Shown here: positions 1 through 5,309 of the stretch, piece after piece
How the letters are laid out: the number at the start of each line of letters is the position of its first letter
How positions within the stretch are numbered: the stretch's first letter is position 1
Origin: an uncultured Pseudomonadaceae bacterium
GTDB lineage: Bacteria > Pseudomonadota > Gammaproteobacteria > Pseudomonadales > Pseudomonadaceae
Direction: 5' to 3'
DNA: 7,208 nucleotides
NCBI GenBank assembly: GCA_947630465.1
Contig: CANRHT010000098.1
Span: 1-7,208, forward strand
Program-made: the position numbers and the translations under genes
The notes under the pieces: generated by a model
Databases searched by the model: none
The model's input: only the letters and a program-made list of their open reading frames with translations
What the model was told of the DNA's origin: nothing

Positions 1-1
1 T

Positions 2-1984
2 CTGTATGCGGCGGGTTACAGCGTCAGTGAGCTAGAGCAGTTGGCGACTGGGCTGGATTGGCAACAAGCGCTATCCGATGCACCGCCGCGAGCTGATATT
101 CCATTTCGCCGCAAGCAAGATGATCGTGATTTTCTCGTTAAACAAAAACTCAGCTTCCGTGATGATGGCAGTTTAGGGTTGCCGCTTGGGTTGCTGCAAG
201 GGCAGAACCTCGCGCTGCTGTTAGAAAAGCTCTTTGCCCGCGCCGGTGCGGTAGAGGATTTTGATCAGTTGCCCATTCCGTTTCGTGCGGTTGCAGCTGA
301 TATTGCCACCGGTGAAACAGTCGTATTTGCCGATGGGCATTTGGCCTTAGCAATACGTGCCAGTATGTCGATTCCCGCGGTCTTGACTCCCGTTGAAGTG
401 GATGGCCAATTACTGGTTGATGGCGGTATTTCTAATAATATTCCGGTAGATATCGCGCGTGAAATGGGCGTGGATCGTGTGATTGTGGTGGATATTGGCT
501 CGCCTTTAGCGACCACTGAGTCGCTGCAAACCGTCTTTAATATTTTAAATCAATCAGTGGCGCTGCTGACACGGCGCAATTCAGAGGCGCAGCTGGCCAC
601 CTTGCAGCCGCACGATATTTTAATCCAACCGCCGTTAACAGGTTTTGGTATCACTGATTTTGCGCGTGCCGAAGGCATGATGGATGCCGGTTATCGGGCG
701 ACACATGCGTTGCAGTGGCGCTTGGCTGAGGTTGCCCAGCCGTTGCCGGCAGAGCAAAAGCTGTCGAGCAATATGAAGAAAAAGACAAAAACACCGCTGA
801 TTACTTCGGTGCGTATCAATAACAGCTCACAAGTTGGCGATGAGGTGATTCGTTACTATATTCGCCAGCCACTGAATGAACCGCTGGATATTGATAAGCT
901 GCAAAAAGATATGGGCACCTTATATGGCTTGGAATATTTTGATCGGGTTGAGTACCGCTTGCAGCCAGAGTTGGGCGGCAATGCGTTAGTGATCAGCGCC
1001 ACTGATAAGCGCACTGGGACAGACTATTTGCGCTTGGGTTTGAACTTGTCGGATGATTTACGTGGCGATAATGCCTTTAATATTGGTGCCAGTTTTCGTA
1101 TGAATGGCATCAATCGTTTGGGTGCTGAATGGCTCAGCCGCGTGCAGCTTGGCGACAACCAAGAGTTGTATACCGAGTTTTATCAGCCGCTAGATGTGGG
1201 GTCGCGCTACTTTGTTTCACCTTGGCTGCATGGGCAGGTGCGCAATATTAGGTTTACTGAGGACAGTGACCCTATTGCTGAGTACCGTTTGCAGCGTGTA
1301 CGTTATGGTTTTAATGTGGGACGACAAATCTCTACTAATGCGGAAATACGTTTTGGGTTAGGTTCGGGGTGGGGTAATGCCGATGTGCGCATTGGCGATC
1401 GAGATTTACCAGACTTCAGCTTTAAAGAGGGTTATTACCAACTGCAGTACGCGTTTGATAGTTTGGATAATGTTAATTTCCCGCGCAGTGGTAATGAGTT
1501 GCGTGTATCGGCTTTGCAGCATGCGACTGAGTTAGGCTCTGACGAGCGCTACCGTCAGTGGCTGATTGAGCTGAATAAACCCTTTAATCGTGGCGCTCAT
1601 ACGGTGATTGTCGGTGGGCGCTATGCGCGTACTTTAGATGCGACGCAAGTGGTGACCTCCAGTTATCAAATTGGCGGTGCGCAAAAGCTGTCGGGCTACC
1701 GTGAAGATGCTTTAGCCGGACAAAATGTCAGTATTGGACGATTTATTTATTACCGCCAGTTAACGCCCGTGAGTAGTTTTTCTTTGGGTATGCCGGTGTA
1801 TGCTGGGCTGTCTTTAGAGCGGGGACGGGTGTGGAATCAATCCAATGATTTGGACAGTGGTTATATCAATGCCATGAGTGTCTTTGTTGCAGTTGATACG
1901 CCGATTGGGCCGCTCAACTTCAGCTATGGCTTTAATGATGATTCTGAGAGCGCCTTGTATTTGAATTTAGGACGCAGCTTTTAA
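2..1984 (+). CDS. plpD: PlpD-like patatin phospholipase / outer-membrane beta-barrel (type Vd autotransporter), 5' end missing
   Basis: This is a 660-residue C-terminal fragment; the frame is open to the left edge, so the true start, signal peptide and the G-x-S-x-G nucleophile motif lie outside the window. It begins with LYAAGYS, which in patatin-like proteins follows shortly after the nucleophile elbow. The patatin domain runs to about base 730 and contains the DGG motif (DGGISNNIPV, catalytic Asp codon 419-421). A lysine-rich linker leads to a single POTRA-like domain (about 797-1003, beginning ITSVRINN), followed by a BamA/TamA-type barrel (about 1020-1981) ending in a terminal Phe (LNLGRSF), as expected of a Bam-recognised outer-membrane signal. 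This order (patatin, POTRA, 16-strand-type barrel) is that of Pseudomonas aeruginosa PlpD, in which a secreted lipase is joined to its own transporter. The family belongs in the outer membrane; lipase activity here is inferred. It converges on engB. Confidence 0.9.
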   Translation: MYAAGYSVSELEQLATGLDWQQALSDAPPRADIPFRRKQDDRDFLVKQKLSFRDDGSLGLPLGLLQGQNLALLLEKLFARAGAVEDFDQLPIPFRAVAADIATGETVVFADGHLALAIRASMSIPAVLTPVEVDGQLLVDGGISNNIPVDIAREMGVDRVIVVDIGSPLATTESLQTVFNILNQSVALLTRRNSEAQLATLQPHDILIQPPLTGFGITDFARAEGMMDAGYRATHALQWRLAEVAQPLPAEQKLSSNMKKKTKTPLITSVRINNSSQVGDEVIRYYIRQPLNEPLDIDKLQKDMGTLYGLEYFDRVEYRLQPELGGNALVISATDKRTGTDYLRLGLNLSDDLRGDNAFNIGASFRMNGINRLGAEWLSRVQLGDNQELYTEFYQPLDVGSRYFVSPWLHGQVRNIRFTEDSDPIAEYRLQRVRYGFNVGRQISTNAEIRFGLGSGWGNADVRIGDRDLPDFSFKEGYYQLQYAFDSLDNVNFPRSGNELRVSALQHATELGSDERYRQWLIELNKPFNRGAHTVIVGGRYARTLDATQVVTSSYQIGGAQKLSGYREDALAGQNVSIGRFIYYRQLTPVSSFSLGMPVYAGLSLERGRVWNQSNDLDSGYINAMSVFVAVDTPIGPLNFSYGFNDDSESALYLNLGRSF

Positions 1985-2004
1985 GTGTGATGCGAGTGCA
2001 GCAA

Positions 2005-2048
2005 GCGCCAGGCTATCTATAGCTGTAAAGCTTAAAATAGGCTGGCGC
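2005..2048. terminator. Large hairpin between convergent plpD-like gene and engB
   Basis: A 12-base arm GCGCCAGGCTAT (2005-2016) pairs with ATAGGCTGGCGC (2037-2048) with a single mismatch. The 20-base loop holds a smaller AGCT...AGCT inverted repeat (2021-2024 with 2029-2032). It sits 20 bases after the plpD-like stop codon and 12 bases beyond the engB stop, so it could end transcripts from both sides. Neither side has a T-run, so it is not a textbook intrinsic terminator; it may instead be a 3'-end stabilising hairpin or work with Rho. Confidence 0.5.
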
Positions 2049-2059
2049 AGTATGATGAA

Positions 2060-2740
2060 TCAGTCGTCTAAACTGTCATCTGGCTCGCCATCAAAATCAT
2101 CGCTTACATCTGCATCAACCGGTTCTAACAGTTGTAACCAAGTAGCGAGTACCTCTTGAGCCTCAGTGATGCCGATACGCTTGGTTGAGGAAAACAGCTG
2201 AATAGTAGCGGTGTCACCCCATTTTTGTTGAATGTCTTTTTGGGTTTTTAACAGTGCTGCTTTACCCGCGCCAAAGGTCAGTTTGTCGGCTTTAGTCAGC
2301 AAAATATGCATGGGCATTTGGTTAGCGGCGGCCCAGTCCAGCATTAAACAGTCAAAGGGAGTTAATGGATGGCGGATATCCATCATCAGTACCAAGCCCA
2401 TTAAGCTGTTACGGCTGCCTAAATAGGCTTCTAAGTGGCGCTGCCAGTGCAGTTTTAATGGAATGGGTACTTTGGCGTAACCATAACCGGGTAAGTCTAC
2501 TAAGCGGCGATCTTCATCCAAACTGAAAAAGTTGAGCAGTTGTGTGCGTCCTGGCGTTTTTGAGGTGCGTGCTAAGCTGGCGCGCGTCAGGGTATTGAGT
2601 GCGCTGGACTTGCCTGCGTTGGAGCGACCAGCAAAGGCGACTTCGTAGCCTTCATCGACAGGACATTGCTCAACACGGGCCGCGCTGGTAAGAAAGCTGG
2701 CTTGTTGGCACAGGCCAATAATGGGGTTTTTAGGCTGCAT
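2060..2740 (-). CDS. engB: Ribosome biogenesis GTP-binding protein EngB (YihA/YsxC)
   Basis: The 226-residue product is a TRAFAC-class GTPase required for assembly of the large ribosomal subunit; it acts in the cytoplasm and is essential in many bacteria. All G motifs are visible: G1 GRSNAGKS (residues 38-45), G2 with Thr62 in SKTPGRTQ, G3 DLPG (82-85, in the family signature DLPGYGYAK), G4 TKAD (149-152) and G5 SST (184-186). The N-terminal [12 protein letters not shown] segment resembles Pseudomonas EngB as I remember it, which supports the ATG at 2740. The Shine-Dalgarno sequence is weak (GGA about 8 bases upstream). The last 21 residues (206-226) form a very acidic tail with 11 Asp/Glu, longer than the core fold needs. 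It is divergent from the cytochrome c4 gene across 232 bp and convergent with the plpD-like gene. Confidence 0.97.
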   Translation of the reverse strand: MQPKNPIIGLCQQASFLTSAARVEQCPVDEGYEVAFAGRSNAGKSSALNTLTRASLARTSKTPGRTQLLNFFSLDEDRRLVDLPGYGYAKVPIPLKLHWQRHLEAYLGSRNSLMGLVLMMDIRHPLTPFDCLMLDWAAANQMPMHILLTKADKLTFGAGKAALLKTQKDIQQKWGDTATIQLFSSTKRIGITEAQEVLATWLQLLEPVDADVSDDFDGEPDDSLDD

Positions 2741-2798
2741 AGGTTATCCAAGTCAAAAGTGCTGCAAGAGGTTCGTTTCCGTTTTGGTCTGAGCAGTA

Positions 2799-2804
2799 TA
2801 TAAT
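2799..2804 (+). promoter_or_regulatory. Candidate distal -10 box for cytochrome c4
   Basis: An exact TATAAT on the + strand, with only a weak -35 candidate (TTTCCG, 2776-2781, 17-bp spacer). A transcript would start near 2811 and carry a leader of about 160 bases before the cytochrome c4 ATG. It faces the engB -10 box across 7 bases, so polymerase could probably not occupy both at once. Confidence 0.4.
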
Positions 2805-2811
2805 GCTTCAG

Positions 2812-2817
2812 ATTATA
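2812..2817 (-). promoter_or_regulatory. Probable -10 box of the engB promoter
   Basis: On the minus strand these bases read TATAAT, a perfect sigma-70 -10 hexamer, about 70 bases before the engB start. The best -35 match (TAGATC, 2834-2839, 16-bp spacer) is poor, so strength is uncertain. The box is one arm of an inverted repeat with the + strand TATAAT at 2799-2804. Confidence 0.45.
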
Positions 2818-2850
2818 TGTACGCATTGCTGTAGATCTATCTGCAAAAGG

Positions 2851-2878
2851 TTGTCTGCGTGGCAGATTATGGTAATGT
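2851..2878 (+). promoter_or_regulatory. Candidate proximal promoter for cytochrome c4
   Basis: TTGTCT (2851-2856) and TAATGT (2873-2878) are separated by 16 bp, with a TGG extended -10 immediately before the second hexamer. A transcript would start near 2885 and have a leader of about 88 bases. It competes with the exact TATAAT at 2799-2804 as the cytochrome c4 promoter; sequence alone cannot say which is used. Confidence 0.35.
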
Positions 2879-2972
2879 TTGCATAATTTATAAGCGCCGA
2901 GGTCGGGCAGATCACTTTTGTGACTCGACTGATCCGGTAAAAAATACATTTTAGCCGTAGTTGGAAGAGCTG

Positions 2973-3578
2973 ATGAACAAACTAATTGTAAGTCTGTTGT
3001 TGACCTTGGGCATCAGTGGTTTAGCCCATGCCGCGGGAGATGCTGCTGCAGGTCAAGGTAAAATTGCCATGTGTTCTGCATGTCACAATGCTGATGGTAA
3101 CAGTATGGTGCCTGGCTTCCCTAAGCTGGCCGGCCAAGGTCAGCGTTATTTGCTCAAGCAAATGCATGATATTAAATCCAATGAGCGCCCAGTGGTTGAA
3201 ATGACTGGCATGCTCGATGCAATGACTGAGCAGGATTTAGAAGATATCGCTGCATGGTACTCAAGCCAAAAATCGACTACAGGTGCAGCTGATCCTGAAT
3301 TGGTCGCGCGTGGCGAGGCCTTATTCCAAGGCGGTAAAATTGATGAAGGTATGCCAGCTTGTACCGGTTGCCACTCACCCAACGGTGCAGGTTTAGATTT
3401 AGCTATTTATCCAAAGCTCAGCGGTCAGCATGCTGATTACACTGCGAAGCAGTTGACTGAGTTCCGTGAAGGCATTCGTAATAACGATGGTGACGCGATG
3501 ATCATGCGCAGCATCGCTGCGAAATTAAGCAACAAAGACATCAAAGCATTATCAAGCTATATTCAAGGCTTGAATTAA
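2973..3578 (+). CDS. cc4: Periplasmic diheme cytochrome c4
   Basis: The 201-residue precursor starts with a Sec signal peptide (MNKLIVSLLL... cut probable after AHA, residue 20), giving a mature protein of about 181 residues, the usual c4 size. Two tandem class I cytochrome domains each have a haem-binding CXXCH: CSACH (34-38) and CTGCH (130-134). Likely axial methionines are Met77 or Met80 in the first domain and Met176 or Met178 in the second (MIMRSIAAKLS, a c4 hallmark). Cytochrome c4 passes electrons from the bc1 complex to cbb3-type and similar terminal oxidases in the periplasm. I chose the ATG at 2973 because GGAAGAG (2963-2969) is a good ribosome binding site just before it and it gives a clean signal peptide; the in-frame TTG at 2961 would overlap that site. 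A strong terminator follows, so it is probably monocistronic. Confidence 0.95.
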   Translation: MNKLIVSLLLTLGISGLAHAAGDAAAGQGKIAMCSACHNADGNSMVPGFPKLAGQGQRYLLKQMHDIKSNERPVVEMTGMLDAMTEQDLEDIAAWYSSQKSTTGAADPELVARGEALFQGGKIDEGMPACTGCHSPNGAGLDLAIYPKLSGQHADYTAKQLTEFREGIRNNDGDAMIMRSIAAKLSNKDIKALSSYIQGLN

Positions 3579-3593
3579 TCAGTTGAGCTGATC

Positions 3594-3631
3594 AAAAAAC
3601 CGCCCTGCATTGATTGTACGGCGGTTTTTTT
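3594..3631 (+). terminator. Intrinsic terminator of cytochrome c4
   Basis: AAAAAACCGCC (3594-3604) pairs with GGCGGTTTTTT (3620-3630), and the T-run extends to 3631. The GC core with a following T-tract is a canonical Rho-independent terminator, starting 15 bases after the stop codon. It separates cytochrome c4 from nnrS. Confidence 0.9.
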
Positions 3632-3684
3632 ATGTCTGACATGTGTCCGCCCTTCGATTCTTAGCATCAGCATTTTTATGCTTC

Positions 3685-3698
3685 TTGATTGTTATCTA
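3685..3698 (+). promoter_or_regulatory. FNR/ANR/DNR-type binding site upstream of nnrS
   Basis: TTGAT-TGTT-ATCTA matches the FNR-family consensus TTGAT-N4-ATCAA at 9 of 10 defined positions. Its centre (3691.5) lies about 42 bp before the start point predicted from TATGCT (3722-3727), the spacing of class II FNR-activated promoters. NnrS genes are commonly controlled by NO- or oxygen-responsive regulators of this family, so the site makes functional sense. Sequence cannot tell ANR from DNR. Confidence 0.7.
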
Positions 3699-3721
3699 GT
3701 AATAATTCTTATTAACCGGTC

Positions 3722-3727
3722 TATGCT
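3722..3727 (+). promoter_or_regulatory. Candidate -10 box of nnrS
   Basis: TATGCT matches the -10 consensus at 4 of 6 bases and lies where an activator bound at 3685-3698 would need it. There is no separate -35 hexamer, as expected when an FNR-type protein overlaps that position. The predicted start near 3734 leaves a leader of about 58 bases. Confidence 0.45.
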
Positions 3728-3791
3728 GTGCTCATCAGGCAGTACAGTGCAATTATGCATCAGGTCTGCTCAATAATTTGAGGTGATGACT

Positions 3792-4982
3792 GTGAATGTG
3801 ATCGATCGGCGTCAGGCATTGACGATTATGCCGCTATTTCGTTTAGGCTTTCGGCCTTTTTTCTTGCTGGGCAGCCTGTTAGCGATGATTGCCATTCCAT
3901 TATGGATTATGGCGCTTGATGGCTGGTTTGTAGGTTGGCAACCCACGGGTGGCTGGCTGGCTTGGCATCGCCACGAGCTGATATTTGCGTTTGCCGCGGC
4001 CATTATTGCCGGCTTTTTGCTGACGGCGGTGCAGACTTGGACAGGCGTACCTGGGCTGTCGGGTCGCGCGTTAATGGCGCTGACATTGCTGTGGGTGGCG
4101 GCTCGAATAGCTTGGTTGCTGCCGTTGCCAATTGAATTCATCGTTGTATTAGACGGGCTGTTCCTGCCTTTAGTTGCCGCGCAGATGGCGCGCAGCGTGT
4201 GGCCGGTACGCCAAGTGCGTAACTATCCGTTGGTGGTGATGCTGACGTTGATGGCGATTGCCAATGGTGTGACTTTATATGGCATTGCTAGCGCTAATGA
4301 TATGTTGCAACGCCAAGCTACTGTGGGTGGAGTGTGGTTTGTTGCGGCCATTATGACCATGATTGGTGGGCGTGTTATTCCATTTTTTACCCAACGCGGC
4401 TTGCTGCGTAAAGAGGGCGTAACAGCATGGCCTAAGCTTGATTGGTTCTTGCTGCTGGGTACGGCGCTGGTGGCTATTGTGTTGATGCTGGGCTGGGGGC
4501 TCAAGCCTTCTGTCTGGGTGGGATTGGTTTTTGCAGGCTTGGCTGTGGGGCAGTTGATACGGACGTTACGCTGGTATGATTCCGGTATCTGGGGCGTGCC
4601 TTTACTTTGGTCACTGCATATCGCTTACGCTTGGATAGGTGTGGCTTGTGCGGCGATGGCACTGTGGAACTTCTCTGTGTTTACCAATATGAGTCTAGCC
4701 GTGCATGCGCTGACTGTCGGTGCGATGGGCGGCTTGATTTTGAGTATGATTGCTCGAGTGACTCTGGGGCACACCGGCCGGCAACTGTTGCCGCCTAAGT
4801 CAATGACGTTGGCATTTATCCTGTTTAACTTGGGGGCTTTAGCGCGAGTGATCTTAGTTGACTGGGCTTATAAACCAGGGCTTTGGGTTGCAGCGGTCTG
4901 CTGGGGCTTGAGCTTTGCTTTGTATCTCTGGAGCTATGCTCCGATGCTGTGGCAAGCGCGTGTCGATGGGCACCCTGGTTAA
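3792..4982 (+). CDS. nnrS: NnrS family haem/copper membrane protein (NO-associated)
   Basis: The 396-residue product is a very hydrophobic inner-membrane protein with about 12 predicted membrane segments, the usual NnrS size. Family hallmarks are the N-terminal LFRLGFRPFFLLG, WHRHELIF followed by AAAIIAGFLLTAVQTWTG, GGRVIPFFTQRG, and HALTVGAMGGLILSMIARV ending in TLGHTGR. The repeated histidines (His59, 61, 276, 305 and 327 from this start) are candidate haem or metal ligands. NnrS proteins are associated with denitrification and protection from nitric oxide; the mechanism is not well defined, so NO tolerance is a family-level inference. Start choice: GAGGTGAT (3780-3787) is an 8-base match to the 16S rRNA 3' end, and GTG at 3792 lies 8 bases past its GAGG core. 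The in-frame GTG at 3783 and ATG at 3786 overlap that site, so they look less likely; using them adds only 2-3 residues. An FNR/DNR-type box lies upstream. No nor or nir genes are in the window. Confidence 0.92.
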   Translation: MNVIDRRQALTIMPLFRLGFRPFFLLGSLLAMIAIPLWIMALDGWFVGWQPTGGWLAWHRHELIFAFAAAIIAGFLLTAVQTWTGVPGLSGRALMALTLLWVAARIAWLLPLPIEFIVVLDGLFLPLVAAQMARSVWPVRQVRNYPLVVMLTLMAIANGVTLYGIASANDMLQRQATVGGVWFVAAIMTMIGGRVIPFFTQRGLLRKEGVTAWPKLDWFLLLGTALVAIVLMLGWGLKPSVWVGLVFAGLAVGQLIRTLRWYDSGIWGVPLLWSLHIAYAWIGVACAAMALWNFSVFTNMSLAVHALTVGAMGGLILSMIARVTLGHTGRQLLPPKSMTLAFILFNLGALARVILVDWAYKPGLWVAAVCWGLSFALYLWSYAPMLWQARVDGHPG

Positions 4983-5117
4983 AACTTAAAGCTGTCTGTG
5001 ATGCATTATATCTGTGCATTGTTTGAATCAACCCGTTAGCGCTCAGGTGCTGACTGGTTGAGTTGAGTATGCTGTTTAGGATGTTGTACACATATTCAGC
5101 AGTTGAGGCGTGCTTTA

Positions 5118-5133
5118 ATTCGTCTTGACGAAT
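5118..5133. promoter_or_regulatory. Perfect 16-bp palindrome, possible operator
   Basis: ATTCGTC-TT-GACGAAT has perfectly complementary 7-base arms around a 2-base centre, about 118 bp before the TATAAT at 5251. Such symmetric sites commonly bind dimeric regulators. I do not recognise the motif, and no regulator gene is next to it. Confidence 0.4.
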
Positions 5134-5250
5134 CGACCTTAGTATAGCTGCTAAAAAATCTTATAGGCATAGAATGCCAATTAAGTAGTTGACGCGTCTG
5201 CTGTGCGGTGAAGTGCAGTAATTACCTTAGTGTATGCGCACAAATACCTA

Positions 5251-5256
5251 TATAAT
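5251..5256 (+). promoter_or_regulatory. -10 box of the CoA-transferase gene
   Basis: An exact TATAAT predicts a start near 5263 and a leader of about 47 bases. I find no good -35 hexamer at 16-18 bp spacing (bases 5228-5233 read TAGTGT), which suggests dependence on an activator or on bases around the -10. Confidence 0.5.
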
Positions 5257-5309
5257 CTAGTCTTTAGCAGACATGTTATTCAAAACAAAAACTCTTTAAA
5301 GGTGGTTGC

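Larger units (their letters stand above)
4983..5309. other. Non-coding region with several inverted repeats ahead of the CoA-transferase gene
   Basis: These 327 bases hold no convincing gene. A possible hairpin after nnrS pairs TCAACC (5028-5033) with GGTTGA (5056-5061), with TCAG/CTGA inside, but no T-run follows. Farther on are a perfect 16-bp palindrome (5118-5133), an inverted repeat GGCAT-AGA-ATGCC (5166-5178), and GACGCGTC (5191-5198), which repeats the GACG/CGTC half-sites of the first palindrome. A TATAAT at 5251-5256 is the likely promoter -10 element. ATGCA (5001-5005) and TGCAT (5015-5019) form a further short inverted repeat. Confidence 0.7.

Noticed and set aside
41..43. TTG at 41 as start of the patatin/barrel protein
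   Set aside because: The frame is open to base 2 and encodes typical patatin sequence (LYAAGYS) upstream, so the gene begins outside the window.
2587..2949. 120-codon minus-strand open frame covering the engB start and the divergent promoter region
   Set aside because: It overlaps engB in another frame, covers the promoter region, shows no recognisable domain and has low-complexity shadow-like composition.
2961..2972. Upstream TTG start for cytochrome c4 (adds four residues, MEEL)
   Set aside because: These bases contain the GGAAGAG ribosome binding site for the ATG at 2973, and the ATG gives a normal signal peptide.
3583..3595. TTGAG-CTG-ATCAA as a second FNR-type box after cytochrome c4
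   Set aside because: The gap between half-sites is 3 bases rather than 4, and it lies just upstream of a terminator with no promoter it could serve.
3812..4141. Minus-strand 109-codon open frame inside nnrS
   Set aside because: Antisense to a clearly conserved membrane protein gene; the translation looks like a shadow of hydrophobic codons and has no recognisable motif.
5023..5031. TTGAATCAA as an FNR-type site after nnrS
   Set aside because: It is a 9-base palindrome with no N4 spacer and does not fit the 14-base FNR-family site.
5125..5148. TTGACG (5125-5130) with TATAGC (5143-5148) as a sigma-70 promoter
   Set aside because: The spacer is only 12 bp, far below the 16-18 bp required; TTGACG is better explained as part of the palindrome.
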